The notes: generated from the sequence alone by a model not told the origin. A stretch of DNA of 31,863 bases from DASXAQ01 sp036406615 (GCA_036406615.1 DASXAQ010000061.1:1-31863); one strand, 5' to 3'; shown: positions 1 through 8,257, counted from the stretch's first letter. Numbers and translations: made by a program.

Positions 1-278
1 GGCGTGCCTGCCGAACAGCTCTCGGGCTCCCGGTATCGGCCCGCGTAGGCGACGGCGAACAATGCGTTGACCGCCTGCGGCGTCGCGAGCGCGGAGGCAT
101 CGACCGTATTTCCGGCCTTCCAGTCCGCGTACAGGTGTCGCGCGATCGACAGCGCGTCCCCCGGGTTCGCCGATTGCTTGGGCGACGTCGAGGGGCGGGC
201 CCCCGACGTCCGGCCATGGCTGCACGCCGCGGCGAGGATCGAAAACCCGAGCAGCAGAACGAAAACGCGACTACCCAT
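1..278 (-). CDS. Putative lipoprotein, 3' end beyond the window
   Basis: Only the first 92 codons are present. Translation from the ATG at 278 begins MGSRVFVLLLGFSILAAAC, a classic lipoprotein signal peptide with lipobox LAAAC (Cys19 would be lipidated), followed by a Ser/Pro-rich spacer and a helical stretch containing ARHLYADWKAGN. The start codon overlaps the end of the upstream polymerase gene by 8 nt (271-278), so the two are probably translationally coupled and co-transcribed. I do not recognise the family from this fragment. The product should be anchored to the outer face of the membrane. Certain: ORF and lipobox. Unknown: function. Confidence 0.7.
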   Translation of the reverse strand, partial: MGSRVFVLLLGFSILAAACSHGRTSGARPSTSPKQSANPGDALSIARHLYADWKAGNTVDASALATPQAVNALFAVAYAGRYREPESCSAGT

Positions 279-2022
279 CGCCGGCTCCGGTGACAATGGG
301 GCGCTGGCCCTTCGTGGTCACCGACAGCGTGGCGACGTCACCGGGGAAGCGTTCGGCCTGCTGGCGGATCCACGCGCGCGCGCCCGCCGGGTCCGACAGG
401 AGTTGCTCCACGCCGAACGCCGCCAAGCGGACGCCCGGATCCCACGGGTGCTGCGTCACGGCGTCGCCGATCATCGAACGCGCCTCGACAGCCGCCGCCG
501 GGTCGCCGCCGCGACCGTCCAGCCCCAGGTCCAACGCCAGCGCCTCGGTTGCCGACAGTCGCCCAGGTTCGATCCGAGCTGCGGTCCGAAGCGCCGCCTC
601 CGATCCGTACGTTCGCCCGTACCGCTCCAGGGACGAGGCCGTGACCACGCACAGTCCGCCCACCACGGCGGCGACGAGCGCGATGCCCAGTGCCGCATGG
701 CCGAACGCGAACCGGCGCGGCGCCCCGTCCGGAGGTGTCGGGTGGCGCATTGGCGTCGCTTCCGTTCGCGCACCGCCGGCCGCGATGCCGATCGACAGGA
801 ACAGCAACGGCGTGAGCGTGACGTTCATCGGCTGCAACAGGTGGAACGCAAGCAGGGCCGCGGCTGCGCCCAACGCCCACGCCGTTCCTTTCGGCGCGCG
901 AACCGCGCGGCGTCCCGCCGTCACGAGCAACCACAGCAGGGCCGCCAATCCGACGATCCCGCTGGTGCCCAGCGACTCCGCGAACAGGTCATGCGCGTCC
1001 TTCCACGTTCGACCGGCCACCCGAAGCAGCGACGCCGGCGCCGACGCCAGGAACGCGCTCCACGTGTTGCCTGGTCCCCAGCCCAACAGCGGCCGATGCG
1101 TCCACGAGACCACGACCGCCTTGACGACGCCGATCCGCCACACCAGGTCGCTCGAGCCGGCCAGTTGCGAGCGCTGGACGACCGACACGGGGCTCGAACC
1201 CGGCAGGACGGCATCCAGCACCGTCCACGCCGCGAGCACCGCGATCAACGTGAGGCAGACGGCCGCCACGTGCCGCCGCGACGCCCGCCCGCGCCACAGC
1301 GCCAGCACCAGGCCGACCGCGGCCGCGACCCAGCCGGCGCGCTCGGCAAGCACGGTCAACGCCGACCCGAGGACGATCAACGTCAGCACGACCCGGCGCA
1401 GGCTCCAGCCGGGCCGGCTCGCGGCCGCGACGACGGCGACCCCGACGAACCCGGACGCGTAGACGACGCTGCCGACGGTGCCGCCCGACAGGTCGGCGTT
1501 CGCGATCACGTGGCTCCAGAGCCCCGGCGCGAACCGGTAGGAGAGCACGATCGCCGACACGGCCAGGCCGGTCGACGCCAGCCATCCGGGGATCCTCGCG
1601 GCCAGGGCGGAGGGGACCGCCGCGCCGGCGACCAGCAGGAAGGCGCAGAGGGACAGCAGCAGGAATCCGGTCAGCACGTCGGTGGGACCGAACAGGCTGT
1701 TCCACGGGTCGACGCCCACGATCGACGCGAACGAAAGGGCGGCGACCCAAGCGGTCGCCGGCAGGGCGAGCGAACGGTCCAGCGCGACGCCCGAGCGCCA
1801 GATGAGCAGCGCAGCGACGGCGACCAGCAGCAGCTTGACGTCGGCAAACGGCGCCCAGGTGAACGGCAGGAACGCGAGCGGGACGAACACGAACAGGACG
1901 GCCAGGCCCGCCTCGAGGGCGGCGGGGCGCGGAACGCCGGCGTCGTGTGGTGCCAGCGCGTGCAGGTCCCCGGCGGCGGCCTCCGGGCGCGGCAGGGCGA
2001 CGTGTTCGGCGAGTTCGGACAA
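271..2022 (-). CDS. O-antigen ligase/Wzy-like polysaccharide polymerase membrane protein
   Basis: 583 residues, mostly hydrophobic, with about ten or more membrane segments between residues 35 and 460. The best family signature is RPLLGWGPGN around residue 315, the conserved GxGxxN loop of O-antigen ligase/polymerase (Wzy_C) proteins, just before a predicted outside loop (W-x-A-F, then HDLFAESLGTSGIVGL). The last ~110 residues are soluble and helical, with TPR-like repetition (AALRTAARIEPG, AIGD-type helices), as in many actinobacterial members. The start is TTG at 2022, supported by AAGGGAG 6-9 nt upstream. It should act in the membrane on lipid-linked glycans; the substrate cannot be told. 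It lies downstream of two secreted proteins on the same strand and overlaps the next lipoprotein gene, suggesting an envelope glycan cluster. Confidence 0.8.
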   Translation of the reverse strand: MSELAEHVALPRPEAAAGDLHALAPHDAGVPRPAALEAGLAVLFVFVPLAFLPFTWAPFADVKLLLVAVAALLIWRSGVALDRSLALPATAWVAALSFASIVGVDPWNSLFGPTDVLTGFLLLSLCAFLLVAGAAVPSALAARIPGWLASTGLAVSAIVLSYRFAPGLWSHVIANADLSGGTVGSVVYASGFVGVAVVAAASRPGWSLRRVVLTLIVLGSALTVLAERAGWVAAAVGLVLALWRGRASRRHVAAVCLTLIAVLAAWTVLDAVLPGSSPVSVVQRSQLAGSSDLVWRIGVVKAVVVSWTHRPLLGWGPGNTWSAFLASAPASLLRVAGRTWKDAHDLFAESLGTSGIVGLAALLWLLVTAGRRAVRAPKGTAWALGAAAALLAFHLLQPMNVTLTPLLFLSIGIAAGGARTEATPMRHPTPPDGAPRRFAFGHAALGIALVAAVVGGLCVVTASSLERYGRTYGSEAALRTAARIEPGRLSATEALALDLGLDGRGGDPAAAVEARSMIGDAVTQHPWDPGVRLAAFGVEQLLSDPAGARAWIRQQAERFPGDVATLSVTTKGQRPIVTGAGDG

Positions 2023-2151
2023 TCGGGCTCCCTTCCCGCTGTAAGTGGTCGGCAGGCGGAGCCTCGGGCCGTAGCGAAGGAGGGGCTGGCCTCATGGCGC
2101 CTGGGCCGTCCCGCCGGCGGCCGGTTGGTCAGGCCGGGGGGAACACGGACG

Positions 2152-4293
2152 TCAGTCCGTCCAGGAGCAGAATTCGTTCAGCGTGCCCCGGAACGTGTAC
2201 TGGTTCTCGCTGGAACCGTTCACGTCGGCCACGAAAAGCTGCGACGAGCCCGTCCGCGTGCTGGTGAACCCGATCTGCGAGCCGCCGGGTCCCCAGCACG
2301 GCGCCGTGTCCGCCGCGGGGTCGGTCGTCACCTGGGCCACGTTCGAGCCGTCCGCGTGCATCGTGTAGACGTCCGCGTTGCCGGAGCGCGAGCTCTGGAA
2401 CGCGATGAGCGATCCGTCGGGCGACCAGTCGGGCGCCTGGTCGTTGGCGGTCTTGTGCGTCAGCTGCGTGACGTTCGAGCCGCTCGGCGTGATCGTGAAC
2501 ACGTCCAGGTTCCCGGTCCGGCTGCTGTCGAACGCGATCAGCTGTCCGCTCGGCGACCACGACGGCCGCTCGTCGGTCGCCTTCTTCTTCGTCAGTTGCA
2601 CGATGTGCGAACCGTCGGCGTTGAACCAGTAGACGTCCATGTTGCCGGCCCGGTCGCTCTGGAACGCGATCTTGGTGCCCTTCGGCGACCACGTGGGATA
2701 GCCGTCGAACGCCGACGAGTGCGTCAGCTGGCGAAGGTTCGTGCCGTTGACGTTCATGACCCAGACGTCGTCGTTGCCGTCCATGGTGCTGGTGAACGCG
2801 ATCTGGCTGCCGTTGGGAGACAGCGCCGGGGCGAAGTTGTCGGACGTGTTCGTCGTGATCTGCGTGGCGCCGACCCCGTCGGGGCCGATCAGGAAGATCT
2901 GACGGTTGCCCGTGCGGTCGCTGTCGAATGCGATCACGCGGCCCTCGCCGGCGACGACGCCGTCGGCCGAGTCGTTGTCGATGTTGATGGTCACGCCGCC
3001 GTAGGTCTCGTTGTGACCGCCGTGGTACTGATGCAGACGCTGGTGGTTCGCCCACTGGGTGTCGGGGAAATACGGGTCGCCGAACACGCTCTGGTCGTCG
3101 TTCCAGTCGCCGTTCCAGATGTCGTCGGGCCTGGCGTACGTCGAATCGTTGTAGTAGCTGGACAGCTGCGCGATGGTCGACGCGGCGCTCCCGTAGACGC
3201 CCGACACGTAGCCCTGGGCGTGAAGCTGATTCGTCCAGGCGCTCAGGAACCTCTCCACGGCGAGGGAGCACGACGCGTTCGACGAGTCGTACGCCTCCAT
3301 GTCGAAGTAGATGGGCGTGCCCGCCCCCAGGCCGATCGCCTGGGCATCGGCGACCGCGCCGTTGGCCGCGTTGGTGCCCTGCGTCTTGGGGATGCTCGGG
3401 TCGATGGTGAGCATCCCGCCCTGGTCGTTGCATGGCGCCTGCAGGCCGACGTAGGTGGGGATCAGGCGCCAGCCCATCGGCTCCACGGCGCTCACCCACG
3501 CCGAGGTGAGGTTCGCCTGCGAGCACGCGCGGTTCGACCCACCGACGTAGACGCCCACCATGCGGTAGGGGGACGCGAGCCACGAGGTCATCGTGTCGGT
3601 CGACGGCGCCGTGCAGGCGTCGAAGCCCAGCCCGTCGAAGATGCCGGGGGCCAGGACGCTCGACGTGGCGGCGGTCGGCTCCGAAGCCCGGGGAACCGGT
3701 GTCCCGCCGGCGCCCGCGGCGCCGCTCACGGCGGCGGTACCCGCAGCGCCGGACTCCGGGCTCGATGCCCGTCCGCCGTCCGCCGGGGCAAACGAGCCGA
3801 GGATGTCGTTCGCCGATGTCGCGCCGGGCCCCTGCGTGATCGTGGCCAGCACGCCGGCGCCGGGGAACGTGGCGACCAGCTCGCCGTCCACGGCGGTGTT
3901 CGTCGCCAGGCGGTACGTGGCGCCGTTCACCGATGCGGAGGCACCCCACGCTCGTCGGACGCCGCCAGAGGCGGCCGGCTGAACCTGGACGGCGGTGGAC
4001 CTGCCCACGATCCCGGCGGGGCAGTCGGGCTGCGTCCCCTGCGCGCCCAGGTAGACGGCGTGAACGTCGAACCGCACACACGCCGTCGGGTCGGCCGACA
4101 GGTCGACGACGGGCCAGTCCGCGGGGACCCGGAACGAGATGCCGTGATACGTCAGCGTCCGCCACGGGGTCGCGGCATCGGCCCGGGCGATGCCCCCCGA
4201 GTGGACGGCGGCGACGGCCGCCAGGGCCGTGACCAGCGACAGGGCGCGTGCGAGCACGCGGCGGCGAGGGGGAATGGATCGAGGTGAGGTCAT
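2152..4293 (-). CDS. Secreted DUF1906 (Rv2525c-like) glycoside-hydrolase-like protein fused to TolB-type beta-propeller
   Basis: 713 residues from the ATG at 4293 (an upstream in-frame ATG at 4368 lacks a signal peptide context). Residues 10-40 form an Arg-rich, hydrophobic signal peptide ending ARADA. Residues ~45-150 are an N-terminal domain of unknown type, then an Ala/Gly/Pro linker. Residues ~217-445 match the DUF1906/Rv2525c-like TIM-barrel: GLGFDACTAPS at the start, GVYVGG, LIPTYVG, and YFDMEAYD near 331-333 where the D-x-E pair would be catalytic. Residues ~450-713 hold six PD40/TolB repeats of the form GxxIAFxSxRxGNxDVY..DGSxxxQLT. Rv2525c-like proteins are thought to act on the cell wall; the propeller probably binds a ligand or protein. 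Upstream, TAGGGT near 4368-4373 could be its -10. No catalytic proof from sequence alone. Confidence 0.85.
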   Translation of the reverse strand: MTSPRSIPPRRRVLARALSLVTALAAVAAVHSGGIARADAATPWRTLTYHGISFRVPADWPVVDLSADPTACVRFDVHAVYLGAQGTQPDCPAGIVGRSTAVQVQPAASGGVRRAWGASASVNGATYRLATNTAVDGELVATFPGAGVLATITQGPGATSANDILGSFAPADGGRASSPESGAAGTAAVSGAAGAGGTPVPRASEPTAATSSVLAPGIFDGLGFDACTAPSTDTMTSWLASPYRMVGVYVGGSNRACSQANLTSAWVSAVEPMGWRLIPTYVGLQAPCNDQGGMLTIDPSIPKTQGTNAANGAVADAQAIGLGAGTPIYFDMEAYDSSNASCSLAVERFLSAWTNQLHAQGYVSGVYGSAASTIAQLSSYYNDSTYARPDDIWNGDWNDDQSVFGDPYFPDTQWANHQRLHQYHGGHNETYGGVTINIDNDSADGVVAGEGRVIAFDSDRTGNRQIFLIGPDGVGATQITTNTSDNFAPALSPNGSQIAFTSTMDGNDDVWVMNVNGTNLRQLTHSSAFDGYPTWSPKGTKIAFQSDRAGNMDVYWFNADGSHIVQLTKKKATDERPSWSPSGQLIAFDSSRTGNLDVFTITPSGSNVTQLTHKTANDQAPDWSPDGSLIAFQSSRSGNADVYTMHADGSNVAQVTTDPAADTAPCWGPGGSQIGFTSTRTGSSQLFVADVNGSSENQYTFRGTLNEFCSWTD

Positions 4294-4404
4294 TGGGGTT
4301 CGATGCGGCCGGCGAACGTCGTCGCGGCGGGCCGTGCGCTGTCTCCTGAGCCCTCCGGGAAGCCGCACCCTACCAGATGCGGTGGGCCTGGGTGGCCACT
4401 TCGG

Positions 4405-5466
4405 CTACGGAACCGAGAACGTCCCGAGCACGTACCGGCCGTCCTTGCCCACCCACGAGGCGAAACACACCACGACGCCCTTCTGGACGATGAACACCGG
4501 CCGTCCGATGCCGTGGATCGAAGGGTCGACGGGCACGACCGTCGGCGCGGTCCACGTGTGGCCCGCGTCCTGCGACGTCACGACCTCGAGCCGGCGGCCC
4601 GAGTCGGTCTTGGCTTCGATGTACACGCGCACCTCACCGCCCACGCGGATCGCGAACGGGTTGACCAGGTCGGCGTCCGGGTCGGCCGCGATCTGGAACG
4701 GCGCGCCCCACGAGGCGCCGCGGTTGCCCGACAGCGCCGCGTAGATCGTTCGATTGGCGCCGCCCGGCGACGAGGGGCGGCTCCACGTCAGGATCATCGA
4801 GCCCGGCGCGCCGGTGCGCGCGATCGTGTCGCGGTCCTGCGAACCGGCGGGACCGTCGCCCGAGCAGCAGATGCCGCGCGTGGCGGCGGCGACGCTCGTC
4901 GGGCCGTAGACCTGGCGAACGAGGACGTGCTTGCCGTAGTCGCCGCCGGACAGGCTGTTGTATGCCAGCTGCACCTTGCCGAACCAACGCCCGATCGTCG
5001 CCTCGTTGTACCCGTTGCCGGTGATGTTGTGGATCGCGGTCGTGAGCCGATTCTTCGACGGGCTGAGCCCCGCGAGCCGGATGCCGCTGCCCTTCGAATG
5101 CATCGACAGGAGGTACGTCCCCTTCCGGGTTCGCACGACGCCGGGATCCAGGTAGCCGGTCTTCGGTCCGCCGGCCAGCCAGTGCGCCTTGCCGGTGGGA
5201 GCGAGCAGGTTCGAGATCGTGCGCCCGAACACGTGCGCGGGCACCCCCTTGCCGTAGCCGCGCATGTACACGACGTAGAAGCGCCCGTCCTTCAGCCGTG
5301 CGATCCCGCCGGCCCACGTTCCGTGCGCGTCGGTCTCGATGACGTGGACCGGGGACGGGGCCGAACCAACGTCGGCCACCGCCGGCGCCGGCGCGAGCGC
5401 CGCGGGGGCGGCGAGAACGACGGCCAGGGCGGCCACGAGAGCAAGCAGGCGTCGGATCGTTCGCAT
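4405..5466 (-). CDS. Secreted sialidase-like (BNR/Asp-box) beta-propeller protein
   Basis: 353 residues from the ATG at 5466 (MRTIRRLLALVAALAVV, a clear Sec signal peptide with cleavage near APAVADV). An in-frame upstream ATG at 5496 would bury the signal peptide and is disfavoured. Two Asp-boxes are visible near the C-terminus: SGNRGASW and a perfect S-x-D-x-G-x-T-W in SQDAGHTWTAP. Repeated strands such as WAGGIARLKDGRFYVVY and ILTWSRP fit a six-bladed propeller of the exo-alpha-sialidase superfamily. I cannot identify the catalytic Arg triad and Tyr/Glu pair, so it may be a non-enzymatic binding protein. It is the first gene of the minus-strand secreted cluster and is divergent from the multicopper oxidase. 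Confidence 0.7.
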   Translation of the reverse strand: MRTIRRLLALVAALAVVLAAPAALAPAPAVADVGSAPSPVHVIETDAHGTWAGGIARLKDGRFYVVYMRGYGKGVPAHVFGRTISNLLAPTGKAHWLAGGPKTGYLDPGVVRTRKGTYLLSMHSKGSGIRLAGLSPSKNRLTTAIHNITGNGYNEATIGRWFGKVQLAYNSLSGGDYGKHVLVRQVYGPTSVAAATRGICCSGDGPAGSQDRDTIARTGAPGSMILTWSRPSSPGGANRTIYAALSGNRGASWGAPFQIAADPDADLVNPFAIRVGGEVRVYIEAKTDSGRRLEVVTSQDAGHTWTAPTVVPVDPSIHGIGRPVFIVQKGVVVCFASWVGKDGRYVLGTFSVP

Positions 5467-5638
5467 CGGTGTTTCCCCGCCGGTGGGATCGGACATTTCG
5501 CGCTCGCGGCTTGACGCCGCCGGGGCCAGTTGGGCCGCTCAGGGGCGGATTTCGGTCCAAGGTTCGGGTTCGGCCGCCAGCCTGCCTCGATCCCGCGCAC
5601 CGGGCTCGAACTACGACTTTCGGCGGATGCCTCGAGTT

Positions 5639-5654
5639 GCCTATGCTCATAGGC
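5639..5654. promoter_or_regulatory. Perfect 16-bp palindrome upstream of the copper gene pair (candidate operator)
   Basis: GCCTATGCTCATAGGC has 7-bp arms that are exact inverted repeats around a 2-nt centre. It lies 30 bp before the multicopper oxidase ATG, and TATGCT inside it (5642-5647) resembles a -10 box, so a dimeric repressor bound here would block transcription. It could alternatively form a short RNA hairpin in the 5' leader. The regulator is unknown. Confidence 0.5.
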
Positions 5655-5684
5655 TTTGGCGGCCGGACGAAGGGGAGGATCGGG

Positions 5685-6695
5685 ATGTATCGACCCAGTA
5701 AACGCGTGCGCCTGATCGGGATCGTCGTGGGCGTGACGGCACTGGCTTCACTGGCGCTGGCCGGAAGCCCGCCCGCCGCGGTCGGTGGGATCCACCAGGA
5801 CTGCCGCGCCATGGACCTGTTCGCCGAGCGCCTCCCGAACGCACCCGACGGCTCGGTCCGGCTCGGGTACGGCGAGACGCCCCAGACGGCGTCGATCCCG
5901 GGCCCCCTCATCGTGCTCACGGAGGGGGAGTGCATCAACATCACGCTGACGAACGACGTCCCCAACCAGACCCTGAAGAAGCTCGCGAAGCAGTACGGGA
6001 TGCCGAGCGACTACCCCCTGGCCGTATCCATCCACCCGCACGGCGTGAAGTACTCGATCACCTCGGACGGCACGTGGCACACGGACTCGTACGTGCTGTC
6101 CGGCCAGTCGCGCACCTACACGTGGACGGCCGTCCCCGGCGAGACGGCCGGCTACTGGTGGTACCACGACCACATGGTCGGGACCGACCACGGCAGCGGC
6201 GGGCTGGCCTCGGGCCTGTGGGGCGGGCTGATCGTGCGCCGCCCTGGGGACCTGGTGCCGGACCGGCCCACGTTCGTCGTGGCCATGGGGGACGACGCGA
6301 CGATCAACCTCGAGCACGACCCACTCACGCCTCGGTTCGTGGCCACCGAGGGACAGCGCGTCGAGTTCCTGATCTTCGACTGGGGCAACAGCGTCCACAC
6401 GTTCCATCTGCACGCGCACAGCTGGGCCGACGATCGAACCGGCATCATCGATCCCACCGATCCGAACCAACGGATCATCGACGACAAGGTCTTAGGACCC
6501 GGGGACAGCTTCGGGTTCCAGGTCATCGCCGGCCAGGATGTGGGGCCGGGGCAATGGATGTACCATTGCCACATTCAGGCCCATTCGGACGCTGGCATGC
6601 GGGGGATCTTCCACGTGCTTCCGGCAAATGCGACGTTGCCCGTCGGACCGACGGAGCCACCGGGATCGGACATGGACATGGACATGGAGGAGTGA
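5685..6695 (+). CDS. Two-domain multicopper oxidase (small laccase-like)
   Basis: 336 residues from the ATG at 5685, chosen because GGGGAGGA sits 5-12 nt upstream and the protein then opens with a signal peptide (RLIGIVVGVTALASLALAG). All copper ligands are visible: HPHG (H117, H119), WWYHDH (H161, H163), HTFHLHAH (H238, H241, H243) and HCHIQAHSDAGM (H294, C295, H296, H300, M305). C295, H300 and M305 form the type 1 site, and paired HxH motifs the trinuclear cluster. The length fits the two-domain laccases that work as trimers. The tail is Met/Asp/Glu-rich (DMDMDMEE). It oxidises phenols, metals or an electron carrier outside the membrane with reduction of O2 to water; the substrate is not evident. 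The next gene, a cupredoxin, begins one base after its stop and is a likely electron partner. Confidence 0.92.
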   Translation: MYRPSKRVRLIGIVVGVTALASLALAGSPPAAVGGIHQDCRAMDLFAERLPNAPDGSVRLGYGETPQTASIPGPLIVLTEGECINITLTNDVPNQTLKKLAKQYGMPSDYPLAVSIHPHGVKYSITSDGTWHTDSYVLSGQSRTYTWTAVPGETAGYWWYHDHMVGTDHGSGGLASGLWGGLIVRRPGDLVPDRPTFVVAMGDDATINLEHDPLTPRFVATEGQRVEFLIFDWGNSVHTFHLHAHSWADDRTGIIDPTDPNQRIIDDKVLGPGDSFGFQVIAGQDVGPGQWMYHCHIQAHSDAGMRGIFHVLPANATLPVGPTEPPGSDMDMDMEE

Positions 6696-6696
6696 G

Positions 6697-7308
6697 ATGA
6701 GGAGACGGATCGTTCGGTACCTCATGCCGCTGGCCCTGGCGGGAATGCTGGCCGGCATCGCCGGCCCGGCCCAGGCCGCGGCGGCAAGCGTGAACGTGAT
6801 CGACTTCGCGTTCCAGCCGGCCAACGTGAAGGCTCAGTTGGGCGGCAGCGTCGACTGGACGTTCGACTCGGCCAACACGGAGAACCACACGTCGACGGAC
6901 ACGTCGGGGATGGGGCTGTGGGACTCGGGCTCCGAGCCGCCGGGCGCGTCGTTCTCGTTCGCGTTCACGGCCGCCGGTACCTACTCGTACGACTGCACGA
7001 TCCACACGTTCATGAAGGGCACCGTGAAGGTGCCGATGAAGGCGACCCCCGCGACGGGCACGACCACCACGCAGTTCAAGATCCAGTGGGCCACGATCAC
7101 GGCGCCCGCGGGCTTCGTGTACGACGTGCAGATCCAGCGCCCGACCGGCGGCGGCTTCGTGAACTGGATGACCGGCGTCACGATCAACCGGGGCCGGTTC
7201 ACGCCCGACGCCGGCGCCGGGACCTACGCGTTCCGGGCACGGCTGCACAAGACCTCGAACAACAAGGCGTCGGGCTACTCGGCCGCGGCGAAGATCACCG
7301 TCAGCTGA
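6697..7308 (+). CDS. Secreted amicyanin/plastocyanin-like cupredoxin
   Basis: 203 residues with a signal peptide (MRRRIVRYLMPLALAGM.., cleavage near AQAAAA). The blue-copper site is complete: H64 in ENHTS, then C100, H103 and M106 in YDCTIHTFMKG. The C-x2-H-x2-M spacing is the amicyanin type rather than the C-x2-H-x4-M of plant plastocyanin. Residues ~115-203 form a second, fibronectin-like beta domain (FKIQWATITAPAGFVYDVQIQ.., YAFRARLHK) without copper ligands. The ATG follows the oxidase stop after one base, and GGAGG at the end of the oxidase gene serves as ribosome site, so the two are coupled. Likely role: a diffusible or wall-associated electron carrier for the oxidase (inference). Confidence 0.9.
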   Translation: MRRRIVRYLMPLALAGMLAGIAGPAQAAAASVNVIDFAFQPANVKAQLGGSVDWTFDSANTENHTSTDTSGMGLWDSGSEPPGASFSFAFTAAGTYSYDCTIHTFMKGTVKVPMKATPATGTTTTQFKIQWATITAPAGFVYDVQIQRPTGGGFVNWMTGVTINRGRFTPDAGAGTYAFRARLHKTSNNKASGYSAAAKITVS

Positions 7309-7328
7309 CGCCGAAGCACTCCGAACGA

Positions 7329-7357
7329 GGGGAGCGCCACTCCGGGTGGCGCTCCCC
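7329..7357 (+). terminator. Strong hairpin after the cupredoxin gene
   Basis: Arms GGGGAGCGCCAC (7329-7340) and GTGGCGCTCCCC (7346-7357) pair perfectly over 12 bp around a TCCGG loop, 20 bp after the cupredoxin stop. There is no T-run after it, as is common in high-GC actinobacteria. It probably ends the copper transcript. Confidence 0.75.
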
Positions 7358-7444
7358 CCGTGCGTTCCGGTTCTCACACCGACTCCACGACCCGCTGCTC
7401 AGGCTGGGCTACGATGCGTCCGATCCTGAAGCAGTGGTGACAGC

Positions 7445-8011
7445 GTGCTCCTGATCCTTGGCGCCATCTTCCTTGCGGTGCTGATCGGCTTCGCGGCCGG
7501 CGGCCGTCTCCGCAACCTCTCCGCCTCCCGGATCCGCTGGCCCGTGCTCGCGGTGGTCGGGCTCCTTTTGCAGGTCGTCCCCGGGTCGGTGAACAGCGAG
7601 TGGCCGTTCGTGCTGCTCATGGCCTCGTTCGCGTTTCTGTTCGCCTTTGCGCTGCTGAACCGGGATCTGCCCGGATTCTGGCTCATCGTCGTGGGGATCG
7701 TGCTGAACGCGTTCATCATCGGGATCAACCACGGTATGGCCGTGACCCAGAGCGCGCTGGCGGCCTCGGACCAGTCCTCGACGTTGGGCGCGCTGGTGCA
7801 CGGCGGAGGGGCCAAGCACCACCTGGCCGGCGCCGGCGACCATCTGGTCTTCCTGGCCGATGTGATCCCGGTCCCGAACCCGATCCACCAGGTCCTGAGC
7901 GTGGGCGACGTGTTCACCTACGCGGGCGTGATGTGGTTCGTCGTGGCGTCCATGCGCCGCCCCGCGCGCAAGGCGGCCCCCGCGGGGGAGCCCCTGGAGG
8001 CGTCCTCCTAG
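7445..8011 (+). CDS. DUF5317 family membrane protein
   Basis: 188 residues from a GTG at 7445. Four to five membrane helices are visible: residues 1-17, a helix near 28-45 (WPVLAVVGLLLQVVPG), 53-70, 75-95 and 150-165. A conserved-looking loop of GGGAKHHLAGAGDHLVFLADVIPVPNP precedes the last helix. The pattern resembles the actinobacterial DUF5317 family, whose function is unknown. TACGAT at 7410-7415 is a possible -10. The gene lies alone between the copper-pair terminator and the mini-ORF region. Family assignment is from memory of the pattern, not a search. Confidence 0.7.
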   Translation: MLLILGAIFLAVLIGFAAGGRLRNLSASRIRWPVLAVVGLLLQVVPGSVNSEWPFVLLMASFAFLFAFALLNRDLPGFWLIVVGIVLNAFIIGINHGMAVTQSALAASDQSSTLGALVHGGGAKHHLAGAGDHLVFLADVIPVPNPIHQVLSVGDVFTYAGVMWFVVASMRRPARKAAPAGEPLEASS

Positions 8012-8140
8012 CCTCCCTCGCTGCGCCGATCCCCCCAGCTTGTCGGTCGATCCCCCGCGACATCCCCCAAAAGACCTAGGCGGGCTCTTCCGCATTTTCC
8101 CCACGATCTCCCGATAGGAAGGGGAGCCCCAGTCGGGGTA

Positions 8141-8158
8141 CTTTCCGGCGCCGGAAAG
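8141..8158. promoter_or_regulatory. Palindrome overlapping the mini-ORF ribosome site
   Basis: CTTTCCGGCGCCGGAAAG is a perfect 18-bp palindrome. Its right end (AAAG) is the start of the ribosome site AAAGGAGGT at 8155-8163, so a hairpin in RNA would partly mask that site. A second small hairpin (CCCC-AGTC-GGGG, 8127-8138) lies directly before it. This may be a translation switch or a DNA operator. Confidence 0.45.
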
Positions 8159-8170
8159 GAGGTGGGTCGA

Positions 8171-8257
8171 GTGCGAATTCGCCGGATCGCCGCGTCGCTG
8201 ACGTGGCTGGCCGCCGTCCTGCTCGCGGCCGGCGCCCACTGGAAGCCTCCGCACTGA
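8171..8257 (+). CDS. Mini-ORF, 28-residue single-helix membrane peptide
   Basis: GTG at 8171 opens a 28-codon frame that starts MRIRRIAASLTWLAAVLLAA and ends in a His-Trp-Lys-Pro tail (GAHWKPPH). The ribosome site AAAGGAGGT ends 7 nt before the GTG and matches the 16S anti-SD over nine bases, the best in the window. The peptide has a positive N-terminus, one hydrophobic helix (about residues 7-22) and a short polar tail, so it would insert in the membrane or act as a short leader. It sits in a 337-bp gap between the DUF5317 gene and the zinc-ribbon gene that otherwise holds no gene. The function is not known. It could be noise, but the ribosome site argues against that. Confidence 0.55.
   Translation: MRIRRIAASLTWLAAVLLAAGAHWKPPH

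Noticed and set aside
67..4287. Plus-strand open frame of 1406 codons
   Set aside because: It is the antisense of the polymerase and DUF1906 genes; composition is Arg/Gly/Ala-rich without domains, as expected from high-GC shadow frames.
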